Of a DNA stretch of 64,000 nucleotides, positions 1-9,404 are shown piece by piece. The stretch comes from SLJN01 sp964505385 (GTDB lineage: Bacteria > Bacteroidota > Rhodothermia > Balneolales > Natronogracilivirgulaceae), in assembly GCA_964505385.1 (NCBI GenBank), contig CAZDIA010000011.1, positions 22,463-86,462 on the forward strand. Reading direction: 5' to 3'. The notes under the pieces are model-generated. The model saw nothing but the letters and a program-made list of their open reading frames with translations. It had not been told where the DNA came from and searched no databases. Both the position numbers and the translations under genes were made by a program. The number at the start of each line of letters is the position of its first letter. The first letter of the stretch is position 1.

Positions 1-1499
1 CATCCGCCAACGCGAGTTAGTGTGAATCCAAGTAATACAACCAGGTATGATAATAAAATTATACCCGGGGTGGTCAGATATAACTGGCTTCTGTTTTTGA
101 TGTCACGTACTGAATACACTCCCATGCTGCTTGCAGCTATGGTAGCGACAATAAATTCAAAGTTATTACCAAACATCATCCCGGTAAGGATGGCGAGGGT
201 AATGGTGGTCATTAATCCAACGCGCGAGTCAAAAATAATGGTGAGGATTACAGGACCAAGTGCAACAGGTATTACGTAGGGCGAAATGTCACCAACCTGC
301 GCTACAGTGGCAGAAATTGCCACAATAACACCCATCACCAGAAATACAAGCAGAAATAATGGTATGTTATCGTAAATCAGCCGGCGATATAGATATAAAT
401 ACATAAAAAAGACGAGAAAAACAGCAATTACTATAACAGATTCGCCGATGTACTGCTGCCACAATTCGAGATCGGTTGCACGGTCTGCTCTGGCTTGTGC
501 AAGGCTTTGGAGCTCATTATATCTGTCTTCAGTTACTATATCACCGCGACGTATGATAACCTGCCCTTCAGATATGGCACCTTTCGTGTGGGAAATGTCC
601 TCGAGTGCTTCATCGATGGCAGCAATGGATGCATTTTCATCATAGGCTAAAGTAGGTTCCAGGATGTGCGCAAATATCCGCTTTGCTGTTTTTCCGGTTT
701 CATCATCGAAGGTGTTTGTAAAATCACTCTCGGCATGATCGAGAGCGCTTTCCACATCAAACACATTATTGATATCAACAGTACGTTCGGTGAGATCGGC
801 TTCATCTCGGATGGTCACTTCACCGGTATCGATATCATCTTTGTCGGTATCCAAAACACCGTCACGCAAAGCTCTGGACAGAAGCTCCTCACTTTTTAAT
901 CGCAGCTGTGAAATCACCGGATCATCAGGAGAGTCTCCTTCAGCTTTGCTGATTTCGTATCGGGCTTGAGATTGAAGTAAGGGTTGCCAATCACCATCAT
1001 CCAGGTCTATATCAAGCTGACCTCTGGCCTCTGCAAAACGTAAGCTGTCGGCTTCCGCATCGGGGTCTTCCAGGTGCTGTGCCACTCTCCAGTCAGCATA
1101 GTATTCGGCCACTTCTTCTATGTCATCAAAAATGGAATTTAACCGTCCGGTCATCCGCGCCTCAGCATCCTGATCAAAGTAAAATACGGGAGGAGTGGTT
1201 TCTCTGATTTCTTCTTCCTCTTGCTGGATCTGCTCTTCGGATTTTTGCAGACTGAAAGTAAACGGAGCGGTTACGTCATCATCGCGCCAGGGCTCTCCAA
1301 TAGAATACGAAAATTCGTGTACCGTGGTGCGGGGATACAAAGCGATAACAAGGGTAAGGAAACCAAGAGAAATTAAAATCTTGGGTAATACCTTTCGCCA
1401 GGTGCTTTTTTGCTCCTGCTCGGCCTTTTTCTTGTCAACATTGACGTGAAAAGGCTTCCGCTTTTTCCGGCTAAGACCGATTGATTCAAGAAAGCCCAT
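1..1499 (-). CDS. 7TM-HD family membrane protein (PgpH/YqfF type), C-terminus beyond the window
   Basis: Reading the minus strand from the ATG at 1499 gives 499 open codons that run off the left edge. A basic N-terminus is followed by a membrane anchor (about residues 38-55), a long acidic extracytoplasmic region (about 60-350) of the 7TMR-HDED type containing ISEGQVIIRRGDIV, and then a run of hydrophobic helices matching the 7TM module. The cytoplasmic HD phosphohydrolase domain expected after it would lie outside the window. In Firmicutes this family includes PgpH, a c-di-AMP phosphodiesterase; whether that holds here cannot be judged without the HD domain. It is the last visible gene of a minus-strand run, 108 bp after the STAS gene. 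Confidence 0.85.
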   Translation of the reverse strand, partial: MGFLESIGLSRKKRKPFHVNVDKKKAEQEQKSTWRKVLPKILISLGFLTLVIALYPRTTVHEFSYSIGEPWRDDDVTAPFTFSLQKSEEQIQQEEEEIRETTPPVFYFDQDAEARMTGRLNSIFDDIEEVAEYYADWRVAQHLEDPDAEADSLRFAEARGQLDIDLDDGDWQPLLQSQARYEISKAEGDSPDDPVISQLRLKSEELLSRALRDGVLDTDKDDIDTGEVTIRDEADLTERTVDINNVFDVESALDHAESDFTNTFDDETGKTAKRIFAHILEPTLAYDENASIAAIDEALEDISHTKGAISEGQVIIRRGDIVTEDRYNELQSLAQARADRATDLELWQQYIGESVIVIAVFLVFFMYLYLYRRLIYDNIPLFLLVFLVMGVIVAISATVAQVGDISPYVIPVALGPVILTIIFDSRVGLMTTITLAILTGMMFGNNFEFIVATIAASSMGVYSVRDIKNRSQLYLTTPGIILLSYLVVLLGFTLTRVGG

Positions 1500-1607
1500 A
1501 CATTAAAGGCCGCCTGTATTTGACAGGCTATGATCAAAAATTAATTAATATTGGCAGCAAGCTAACGGAGAATAATCAGCTATATTGACCTTGGGTAACA
1601 CACTTTG

Positions 1608-1961
1608 TCAAACCGGATTGTCATTGAGATACTCAATTGCCGATTGCCGGTCGGATACCGTAGTGAAGACATCCTCAAGTTGAGAAATCTCAAGCAGCCG
1701 GTTTATTCTTTCGGTCAAATTACACAGTACCAGGTTACGATCTGAATCCCGAAACACCCGATGAGCCATCAGCAAAGCACTGAGGCCACTGGAATCTGCA
1801 AAGGTTACACTGCCCAAATCCACAATCAGATGCCCGTTATCAGAAGTGTTGGCAATCAAAATGATTTGACTTTTCAAGTCCGGCGCAATTTTGGAGTCAA
1901 GCCTCTCAGACTTTAAGGTCAGAACCGAAAGGTTGTCGCCCTGTTCAATTTCAAATTTCAT
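1608..1961 (-). CDS. STAS-domain anti-sigma factor antagonist (SpoIIAA/RsbV-like)
   Basis: This 117-residue protein is a single STAS domain. It has the typical central strand VDLGSVTFADSSGL (about residues 47-60), where a serine of the DSSGL motif is the residue phosphorylated by the partner anti-sigma kinase in this family. Such antagonists act in the cytoplasm by partner switching: the unphosphorylated form binds the anti-sigma factor and frees a sigma factor or another effector. No kinase or phosphatase gene lies beside it, so its partner must be elsewhere. It starts 37 bp after the ligA stop on the same strand and is probably co-transcribed with ligA. Confidence 0.88.
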   Translation of the reverse strand: MKFEIEQGDNLSVLTLKSERLDSKIAPDLKSQIILIANTSDNGHLIVDLGSVTFADSSGLSALLMAHRVFRDSDRNLVLCNLTERINRLLEISQLEDVFTTVSDRQSAIEYLNDNPV

Positions 1962-1998
1962 AGAAATGGATTTGTATGTTTATAACTTCGACGGTAAA

Positions 1999-3999
1999 CT
2001 ACTCACTATTGAGCATTTCCAAAAATCTTTCCTCATCCAGAATTTCAATGCCAAGCTTTTCAGCTTTTTGGTACTTACTCCCGGCTGATTCGCCTGCCAG
2101 AAGATAATCAGTATTTTTACTAACCGAAGAGGTAGTTTTACCACCATGCTGCTCAATTAATTCAGTAGCCCGTTTGCGTGTCAGGCTTGGCAGCGAGCCG
2201 GTTAAAACAATTGTTTTATCCCTTAATATATCAGAATCCGGAACTGATTGCTCAATCTCAAACTGCAATCCATATTGCTTTAAGCGGTGAATAAGTTCCA
2301 GGTTTTTCTGATCACTAAAATATAAACAAACTGATTTGGCAATTTTTGGTCCGATTGAATCTACCTCGGTCAATTCTTGTTCTGAGGCATTAATCAGCCG
2401 GTTAACAGAACCGAAAGCGTTGGCAAGATCACGAGCGACGGTAGTACCCACAAACCTGATCCCCAATGCAAAAAGCACGCGGTCAAACGATTTTTCCTTA
2501 CTTTTTTCGATGGAGTTAACCAGGTTTTGAGCACTTTTTTCTGCCATGCGTTCAAGCGGTATGAGCTGATCAACGGTTAACTCATATAGATCGGCATAGG
2601 TGGAGATTAACCCCTCGCTCACGAGTTGGTCAACAATCTGTTCTCCAAGACCGTCGATGTCAAGGGCATCGCGGGAGGCAAAATGTTCGATCCGGCTGCG
2701 GATTTGTGGCGGACACTCAATATTGGCGCATCTCCAAGCAACTTCTTCCGGGAGTTTGATCAACTCAGAATCACATTCCGGGCATCGCTCCGGCATCCGG
2801 AACGGCGCGCTGCGGTTTTGAGAATCCGGATCTACCACTTTGACGACCTGTGGGATAATTTCACCCGCCTTCTCCACCAGCACTTGATCTCCTTTGCGAA
2901 TGTCTTTACGGGAAATTTCGTCCTCATTGTGAAGTGTGGCACGTTTTACTGTTGTGCCGGCAAGACTTACAGGCTCCAGTTCAGCCACCGGGGTGATGGT
3001 GCCCAATCTTCCAACCTGCAAGGTTATAGATTTGATTGTACTGACTGCCTGTTCAGCTTCAAATTTATAAGCGATTGCCCATCGTGGCGCTTTGGCAGTC
3101 TGTCCCAGCTCACTCCTGTACTTTTCCTGATTCACTTTGATTACTACGCCATCAGTCTCGAAGGGATAAGTGTGTCGTTTTTCGTCCCAATTTCCAATAA
3201 GCTCGTGCACTTCTTTTATATCACTGCAGCGTTTTCGTTCCTCACAGACAACAAGGCCGATTTCTTCCAGGATATTTAGTTTCTGCTCTTGAGTTAAGTT
3301 TGGATCCCGGTCTTCATAAAGCAAGTCGTAAGCGAAGAAGCGGATCGGCCGGGAGGCAACTACCGTTGGATCCTGCAATTTGAGTGTGCCAGCCGTGGCG
3401 TTTCTCGGGTTGGCAAATACAGATAATCCTTCTTCACTCCGTTTTTGATTCATTCTTGCGAAATCATCAAGTTCCATATACGCTTCTCCGCGAATTTCAA
3501 TAACCTCAGCATCGAAATTTCGAAGTTTGATTGGTATGTCTTCGATGGTTCTGATATTCGGGGTGATGTCATCGCCGGTTTGACCATCGCCCCGGGTAGC
3601 GCCCAGTGCCAGTAGCCCGTTTTCATAACGCAGCCTGAGCGCCATGCCATCATATTTGAGTTCAGCCATATAATCAAAATTCGAATGGCCGAGCATTTTC
3701 TTTATTCGTTGATCAAACTCGTTGAGCTCATTGGGACTATACGTGTTGGAAAGGCTCAGCATTGGGACCGGATGGGAAACATTGGGAAATGTTTTTGTTG
3801 GCCTTCCCCCAATGCGTACGGATGGTGAGTCAGGTGTTTGCAGGTCAAATTCTACTTCCAGCTCCAGTAGTTCCCTGAGTAAAGTATCATACTCCTGATC
3901 CGGCATTATCGGATCAGCTTGCTGGTAATAAGCTTCATTAGCCCTATTCAGAATTTCCCGTAATTCGGAAATACGCGACTCAGCTTGCTCTTTTGTCAT
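1999..3999 (-). CDS. ligA: NAD-dependent DNA ligase LigA
   Basis: The 666-residue length is normal for bacterial LigA. The order is the NAD-binding Ia region, the adenylation domain with the nucleotide-binding lysine in AELKYDG (Lys115), an OB fold, a four-cysteine zinc finger (CPEC, then C and C before PPQIRSRIEHF), the helix-hairpin-helix region and a C-terminal BRCT domain (from about residue 590, DKTIVLTGSLPSLTR). It seals nicks during replication and repair by NAD-dependent adenylation. The gene begins 15 bp after the RodZ-like gene, so the two appear to share a transcript. Confidence 0.97.
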   Translation of the reverse strand: MTKEQAESRISELREILNRANEAYYQQADPIMPDQEYDTLLRELLELEVEFDLQTPDSPSVRIGGRPTKTFPNVSHPVPMLSLSNTYSPNELNEFDQRIKKMLGHSNFDYMAELKYDGMALRLRYENGLLALGATRGDGQTGDDITPNIRTIEDIPIKLRNFDAEVIEIRGEAYMELDDFARMNQKRSEEGLSVFANPRNATAGTLKLQDPTVVASRPIRFFAYDLLYEDRDPNLTQEQKLNILEEIGLVVCEERKRCSDIKEVHELIGNWDEKRHTYPFETDGVVIKVNQEKYRSELGQTAKAPRWAIAYKFEAEQAVSTIKSITLQVGRLGTITPVAELEPVSLAGTTVKRATLHNEDEISRKDIRKGDQVLVEKAGEIIPQVVKVVDPDSQNRSAPFRMPERCPECDSELIKLPEEVAWRCANIECPPQIRSRIEHFASRDALDIDGLGEQIVDQLVSEGLISTYADLYELTVDQLIPLERMAEKSAQNLVNSIEKSKEKSFDRVLFALGIRFVGTTVARDLANAFGSVNRLINASEQELTEVDSIGPKIAKSVCLYFSDQKNLELIHRLKQYGLQFEIEQSVPDSDILRDKTIVLTGSLPSLTRKRATELIEQHGGKTTSSVSKNTDYLLAGESAGSKYQKAEKLGIEILDEERFLEMLNSE

Positions 4000-4014
4000 G
4001 CCTCCGAATGCATA

Positions 4015-5205
4015 TCAAAAAAGTGGAAGTTCATCGATATTATCAGGAATAGTTATTTCATCATATTCATCAGGGGCGGCCGGGCTAGCGTAAGTTGGAT
4101 TCTCCTGAAAATAATCACGTGTAAGTTTTATAAATCCATCATCCGTGATAAAATCGGTAAAATCGGCAACCGGGTGGCCGTTAAAGTACATCTGCATAAA
4201 ATCAAACTGGCCACGCAATTCTACATCATCCGTAAATTCTACAATCATGCCTTCACCTTCCTCGATCCAATGAGGCCGCAAAGTGTTGTCAATATCAGAT
4301 CGAATCCGGACGGGTTCCAGTACTCCATCCGCAGCAACGAGTACCACTTCAAGCGTATCTGGAAAAGCAGTAGGTTCATCGGCTGTTTCCGGTTCTTCTT
4401 CCTCCGATTCTTCATCTACAGCTTCAAATTCATCGTCTGCGGAGCGAACAGAATTATTATCATTTACAAGGCTGTCCGGAAGTGCAGGAAGTTGTTCTTC
4501 CTCAGCAGGAGAAGCGGTATGATTAGTTTCTTCGGCAATAATACCGGTTGAGCTGTTGCCAAAAGTATCAGTTCCAAAATACAGGGCTATACCGATACCA
4601 AGTAGGATAATAAGAGTGGAGAGAACGCCCATAAGCAATTTCGAACCCTTTTTTTGCTCCTTAGCGCGTTTAACAGTGGAAACCCAGTCCACACTTTTTA
4701 CATCGGGGCGTTCTGAAATTGTTTGATTATGAGTAAGCTCGGGGTCGGGCTTGTCAATCTGTTCCGGAAAATCAATAGAACTTGTGGCAAGCTTGGATTC
4801 ATCTGGTTGTTCAGAAACTTCGGTACTATCTTTTTTTGAATCCGTAGCTTCAGTTTGGCTGCTTTTTCGTCGAGAGCTCAATTTAGTTTCTTGCTCATCT
4901 TTACCGGAACCGGTAGAATCAGCTGATTTTTCCAGATATTTTTTGCCAATAAAACCATCGTAATCTCCCTGAATTGCAGCATCCAGTGCTTTAAGTATAT
5001 CCTCTTCATCAATCTTTAAAGCAGATGCGTATTTTCGGACAAAGCTTCGCAAGTAGGGTTGGTCTATATCCTTACGGTTGAACAGGGAGCCGTTTTCAAT
5101 GGATTCAATTATTTTGGGATCAATGCGGGTTTTTGCATAGATATCATCAACGGAATAATTCCGCTCTTTTCGTAAAGCGAATAGTTCTTTGAATAAGGCC
5201 GACAT
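4015..5205 (-). CDS. RodZ-like helix-turn-helix membrane protein
   Basis: The 396-residue protein has the RodZ architecture: a cytoplasmic N-terminal HTH_25-type helix-turn-helix (about residues 3-75), a long charged Ser/Thr/Glu-rich linker, one transmembrane helix (about 190-210), an acidic periplasmic linker with EAVDEESEEEEPE, and a C-terminal domain of the DUF4115 kind that includes PHWIEEGEGM and ELRGQFDFMQMYFNG. In better-known bacteria RodZ connects MreB filaments to the cell-wall elongation machinery. It lies between comF and ligA on the same strand. Assignment is by architecture; the periplasmic linker is unusually acidic. Confidence 0.75.
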   Translation of the reverse strand: MSALFKELFALRKERNYSVDDIYAKTRIDPKIIESIENGSLFNRKDIDQPYLRSFVRKYASALKIDEEDILKALDAAIQGDYDGFIGKKYLEKSADSTGSGKDEQETKLSSRRKSSQTEATDSKKDSTEVSEQPDESKLATSSIDFPEQIDKPDPELTHNQTISERPDVKSVDWVSTVKRAKEQKKGSKLLMGVLSTLIILLGIGIALYFGTDTFGNSSTGIIAEETNHTASPAEEEQLPALPDSLVNDNNSVRSADDEFEAVDEESEEEEPETADEPTAFPDTLEVVLVAADGVLEPVRIRSDIDNTLRPHWIEEGEGMIVEFTDDVELRGQFDFMQMYFNGHPVADFTDFITDDGFIKLTRDYFQENPTYASPAAPDEYDEITIPDNIDELPLF

Positions 5206-5302
5206 GGGAGAAAATACTGAAGGTTTTGTATTGCTTACCGGAACTTACATAATAAGGTTAATCAATGCCACTTCATAATACATTCAAGTAAAAATGTGAA
5301 AT

Positions 5303-5980
5303 TTATGCAACCCCTATCGTATAGATCATTATACTCTTAACTTCCTCGCCTGAAATTACATCTGCCAGTTCATAAGTGGTAGCTCCGGTTGTAAAAACAT
5401 CATCAATAATTATTACCCGACGTTGGTAAATGTTTTGCGGCTGTTTTACTTCGAATACGTTTTTCATGTTGCGCTGTCGCTCCTCAAGTGAGAAGCCGGT
5501 TTGGGTGCGAGTGTAACGATTTCGAATAATCGTATCAGGTGGACAAACCGGTATGCTTGTTGCATCGGAAAAACCTTCGGCAATCAGTCTGGCTTGATTA
5601 TAGCCGCGCTTCCAGTATTTAGCCCTGTGGAGTGGAACAGGCACAAGGAGCCATTTAGTTTGTGGAATGTAATGGGAGCTGTAGCGCCATTTGCGTCCAA
5701 GCAGCCTGCCGCACTGGAAGCCGATATCACGACGGCCGCTGTATTTAAGTCTCATCAGCAGCGATTGCAAGTGTCCTTTTTTATCATATTTCCATAAAGC
5801 ATCCTGGACCTGTACAAAATCAGGCGGGATATGGCCGGGGCAGCTGTCATACCCCTCCGGATTTGCCGGCTCAAAGTTATATTCTATGCAGTAGTCGCAT
5901 AATGCGCGATCAGCATGAGTCAGATTTCCACAAACAGTGCAGGTTACCGGAAATAATATGGAATCAACATATTTTCTCAT
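5303..5980 (-). CDS. ComF family phosphoribosyltransferase-like protein
   Basis: This 225-residue protein starts with a zinc-finger-like double-cysteine region (CTVCGN, then CDYC, residues about 14-31) and ends with a phosphoribosyltransferase fold carrying the PRPP-binding loop VIIIDDVFTTGATT. The middle has the family signature VPVPLHRAKYWKRGYNQA. ComF/GntX proteins are linked to DNA uptake in competent bacteria, but the reaction is not settled. It is the first gene of the visible minus-strand run and is followed 97 bp later by the RodZ-like gene. Confidence 0.9.
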   Translation of the reverse strand: MRKYVDSILFPVTCTVCGNLTHADRALCDYCIEYNFEPANPEGYDSCPGHIPPDFVQVQDALWKYDKKGHLQSLLMRLKYSGRRDIGFQCGRLLGRKWRYSSHYIPQTKWLLVPVPLHRAKYWKRGYNQARLIAEGFSDATSIPVCPPDTIIRNRYTRTQTGFSLEERQRNMKNVFEVKQPQNIYQRRVIIIDDVFTTGATTYELADVISGEEVKSIMIYTIGVA

Positions 5981-6154
5981 GATGACAAGAGTTAACTATC
6001 CTGCACTCCTTACAGGCGCTCTTGAATATTTTCTGTTTTTCCCGATGATAATTTTCTTTAGTTCTGCCGGGTGATACAGAGTTAAATAAAACTTATTATT
6101 AGGAGGCTTTGCTTAATGGTCAGGCAGAACCGGTAATCCAATCACCCGGAAAAG

Positions 6155-7006
6155 ATGGGTATGCTTTCACTGAATGTAAAATTGAAATATTTCATACGGA
6201 AGCTGGCTTCGCGCTATGGCTACCAGCTTTTGAGAGCCGATGCAAAACAGATTATCGACGGAGACCCGCGATCTGTGCTTTATCATGCTAATCTAACCCC
6301 GGTAATTATTGAAGCGCCAGTATATAAAGCCCGGGCTTATTATGTGAAAATGACCCCTGAACAGCATTTATTTTGCAAAGCTTTGGCTTCAGCGGTGGAG
6401 AGTAACCTGAAGGATCAAAAAGAAACTATTTATGAAGCCTTAAAACAAAATCTTGATATGATGCAATACCGCAACGCTGCGGAAAAAATGGGTCTGGCTG
6501 ATGATGATGCGCTATTTCTGGCCAAAGAACCGGGGTGGTTTCATATTTATCCCTGGCAGAAACAAAGTATCGAATATCGCCGGCGGGAGTTGAATCACAT
6601 TGCATATGATGAAAACCGAACCTATGGGTTGTATGCCGATGCATTTGAAGAAGGGCATCACGGCTCTGAGCGGGAAAAGAAAATTGAGATGGAAGCTGAA
6701 CGCTTATATCAGCTTTTGCAAAGTATCCAAGATAAAGGGTATCAACGGGATTTTTCTGAACAGGGCGATGTTACAGGTACAATGCTGATTGATGATTCCA
6801 CTGAAGAGCGCAGGTGGGCCTGGATAATTGGCAGCGGAACCCACCGCGTAGCAGTAATGTCGGTATTGGGAAAAACCGTCATACCGGTGCGTATTGAGCG
6901 GGTCGTCTATCGTAATGATGCACCATACTGGCCGAAGGTGGAGTCGGGATTATTTACCAAGGAAGCTGCGTTAAAGTTTTTCGACCGGGTGATAAAAGGA
7001 GTATAA
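6155..7006 (+). CDS. Unknown protein with a ParB/Srx-like C-terminal motif, next to a flippase
   Basis: I do not recognise the full family. The 283-residue protein is soluble, with many aromatic residues (EPGWFHIYPWQKQSIEYRRREL) and a C-terminal segment GSGTHRVAVMSVLGKTVIPV (about 225-245) that resembles the GxHR...A...LG...IPV signature of ParB/sulfiredoxin-fold proteins. Uncharacterised proteins with this signature occur in surface-polysaccharide loci, and here the gene is convergent with a polysaccharide flippase, their stop codons 2 bp apart. I chose the ATG at 6155. A stronger AGGAGG at 6101-6106 precedes an in-frame ATG at 6116 that hits a stop after six codons. Function unknown. Confidence 0.65.
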   Translation: MGMLSLNVKLKYFIRKLASRYGYQLLRADAKQIIDGDPRSVLYHANLTPVIIEAPVYKARAYYVKMTPEQHLFCKALASAVESNLKDQKETIYEALKQNLDMMQYRNAAEKMGLADDDALFLAKEPGWFHIYPWQKQSIEYRRRELNHIAYDENRTYGLYADAFEEGHHGSEREKKIEMEAERLYQLLQSIQDKGYQRDFSEQGDVTGTMLIDDSTEERRWAWIIGSGTHRVAVMSVLGKTVIPVRIERVVYRNDAPYWPKVESGLFTKEAALKFFDRVIKGV

Positions 7007-7008
7007 GC

Positions 7009-8457
7009 TCACTTTGGGTCATTGGTAATTTCATCCGGAAGGTACTCTCTGTTGTGAAATAGAATGATCAAGCCGCAGGCAACACCACTAAGTGCCAGGA
7101 TAATCAAATTGTGAAAGCCGGTCTGTAGCAGGATGTAGCAGATAATGCCGAGAACGGGGAGTGTGACCAGTAGCGGCCAAATTTTTCCCGATGGCATAAA
7201 ATGGCTCATACTGATTTTTTCGGATTTTGATACGTACACAATCATTGCAAATGAGCCGGCAAAATGTGCGATAAGCGTGGCTATCGCCGGGCCCAAAATA
7301 CCGAATGCAGGTAACAGCATTAAGCTCATCGGGATATTAAGCAGGATTTCCGCTACACTGATTCCCGCAATCACGCGTGGCTTTCCGGTGGCGAGCAGCA
7401 ATGGTTCAGCAAGAAACAGCCGGTGAATCAGGGCTATGGCATATATTTGAAATATCGGTGCAGACTCCGCATACTGATCAAACAGAACAACCATGATCGG
7501 CTCAGCCATAAAAAAGCTGACGACAATTAACGGTGTGATGAGCAGAAACAGGCGGTTTGTTGCAGCTTTAATTGCATTCAGTGCAGGTTTTAATTCGTTT
7601 TCATATAGTTGCGCTGAATACTGGACGACCAATGCAGCAGAGATGGATGAAATAAATGCCGGAACTATCGGTAATTGCTGCGCTCCAACTACATATATGG
7701 CATATTGTTCATCGCTATCAACCAGTGTTGCAACAATAAGTTTGTCAATGTGCAACACACCTACGCCGGTAATAAAGATGAGCAGCACTCCAAGGCCGTA
7801 GTTCAGAGATGGTGGAATTTCCTTTTTGATCTGAAGGAAATCCGGCCCGCCTACTTGTTTATAGGCAAACCAGCTAACAAATATCGAACGCATCAGTGGA
7901 CCGGCAATCATGAATTTGACTACCGTTTCAAGAGGATAACCGAGATAAAACGGCACAATGATCAAGCACATCTCGATGAAATTGTAGGTGATGTTATAAC
8001 CTACAAGCCATTTTTTCCGGTGAACATGCACAAAAATAGGTTCAGAGACGCTGCTGTAGGTAGCGAGTAGTGTATATATACCAAACCACTGCAGCGGTGT
8101 GGAGAGCTCCGGCGTTTGAAGAAGTGAAGCCAGCACCTCGCTTCCCAGCGATATGATCAGCGCAACGATGACTGAGGCCATTGCTCCAATAGAAATAATG
8201 GTCCAGACTACATGAGATGAGCCGGCTACCTCACTCCGGTAATAAAGTGTTTTCACAAGCATGCTGGTGATGCCGGGACTCAGCAATATGAAAACCAGCC
8301 ACATTTTTTTGTATGCCCCGTAATCGGATGGATCGAGAATACGGGTTAGTGCCATCATCACCAGTAAAGCGGAAACGATCCCAACGGATCTTGCCACCGT
8401 GATGGCACCAACTTTGCGGTGCATGTCTCCGAATTTTTTAAGAATTCGCTCGATCAA
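7009..8457 (-). CDS. Oligosaccharide flippase / polysaccharide biosynthesis protein (Wzx-like)
   Basis: A 482-residue membrane protein with about twelve to fourteen hydrophobic helices across its whole length. It has the MOP-superfamily polysaccharide synthesis look: early VGIVSALLVMMALTRILDPSDYGAYKK, in which the LxPSDYGxY element is typical of Wzx and RfbX-like flippases. These proteins move lipid-linked glycans across the inner membrane. No glycosyltransferase lies next to it; the only close partner is the convergent ParB-fold-like gene. Substrate cannot be inferred. Confidence 0.85.
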   Translation of the reverse strand: MIERILKKFGDMHRKVGAITVARSVGIVSALLVMMALTRILDPSDYGAYKKMWLVFILLSPGITSMLVKTLYYRSEVAGSSHVVWTIISIGAMASVIVALIISLGSEVLASLLQTPELSTPLQWFGIYTLLATYSSVSEPIFVHVHRKKWLVGYNITYNFIEMCLIIVPFYLGYPLETVVKFMIAGPLMRSIFVSWFAYKQVGGPDFLQIKKEIPPSLNYGLGVLLIFITGVGVLHIDKLIVATLVDSDEQYAIYVVGAQQLPIVPAFISSISAALVVQYSAQLYENELKPALNAIKAATNRLFLLITPLIVVSFFMAEPIMVVLFDQYAESAPIFQIYAIALIHRLFLAEPLLLATGKPRVIAGISVAEILLNIPMSLMLLPAFGILGPAIATLIAHFAGSFAMIVYVSKSEKISMSHFMPSGKIWPLLVTLPVLGIICYILLQTGFHNLIILALSGVACGLIILFHNREYLPDEITNDPK

Positions 8458-8714
8458 AGTTTAGCAGGATTGTTGATTACGACCGCATCTTTTCATCAGG
8501 AATATAGGAGATTTGGCAAGTAATTGGAGATTAGATGATTGAATTATTTTCCGGATTAGAAAATAAAATTTTGACCAAATCTGAAATTTCGGGATGCAAT
8601 TTCCTCAAATAGCCCGGAAGTTTATAATCCATTAAGAACCTTTCGTTAAGTTCTCCCCCTCCATTGAGCCATTATGAAAGGCCATAAACCGTTTGTATAT
8701 TCCAACTTTCAAAA

Positions 8715-9392
8715 ATGACTTCTATGTTTAATCGAAAGCGGAGCATAAGAAACAATGAAAATGATGTGAGTTATGTGGAAACACCGGTCGGTTTGTTTAC
8801 CGCGGCCGGCAATTGGTTCCACGTAACGGAGTCACAATTGAAATCCTATGCTCCGGATTTATTTAAAACCTATAGCGTACAAAAGCTTGTTGACATAGCA
8901 GAAGTCTGGATACGCAGTTCAGATAACCTTACTCTGGTTATTTTTATGCTGATGTTGTTTGTTACCAATATCTGGATTGCTGCAATTCTTTCGCTCATAT
9001 TTCTACCATTTTGGCACAAAAATAAAAGTGCATTTGTTGGACCATCAGCTACCGGTTTAATAAAATTATTTGACTACGAAATCGTAACGTTTCTGATTGC
9101 CGTCGCTGTTTTAAGCTACCAGGGAATGGAGGGACAGTATCTTTCATTGATATTGGGGATTCTGTTTTTTCTACTTTTTAAATTTGGAATGTATCGCCGA
9201 TTGATTAATAAGCTTTTCGACAGCGACGATGTCAAAAAAGGTACGTTAAACGATCGATTGCTGCGCATGATAATGGTTAGATATGCTATGGCAGAAGGCG
9301 TAGATATCGACGAGATCCAAAAGATGGAAAAGGAAGCCATAAGCATGGTTGAGAAGAAAAAGCAGAGTTTTAAAGCAAAAACTAAGAAGTAA
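8715..9392 (+). CDS. Uncharacterised multi-pass membrane protein
   Basis: I do not recognise this 225-residue protein. An N-terminal soluble part (about 1-70, with YVETPVGLFTAAGNWFHV) is followed by about four hydrophobic segments (about 72-100, 118-136 and 142-162) and a charged cytoplasmic tail rich in Lys and Glu (MEKEAISMVEKKKQSFKAK). It could be a small integral scaffold protein. It stands at the head of a plus-strand run that continues with a histidine phosphatase 12 bp downstream, so the two are likely co-transcribed. The ATG at 8715 was taken; a second ATG lies three codons later. Confidence 0.7.
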   Translation: MTSMFNRKRSIRNNENDVSYVETPVGLFTAAGNWFHVTESQLKSYAPDLFKTYSVQKLVDIAEVWIRSSDNLTLVIFMLMLFVTNIWIAAILSLIFLPFWHKNKSAFVGPSATGLIKLFDYEIVTFLIAVAVLSYQGMEGQYLSLILGILFFLLFKFGMYRRLINKLFDSDDVKKGTLNDRLLRMIMVRYAMAEGVDIDEIQKMEKEAISMVEKKKQSFKAKTKK

Positions 9393-9404
9393 AAAATATT
9401 TGAC

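Noticed and set aside
2626..3279. 217-codon plus-strand frame opposite ligA
   Set aside because: It lies fully within a recognisable ligA and has no known family or signal; treated as a shadow frame.
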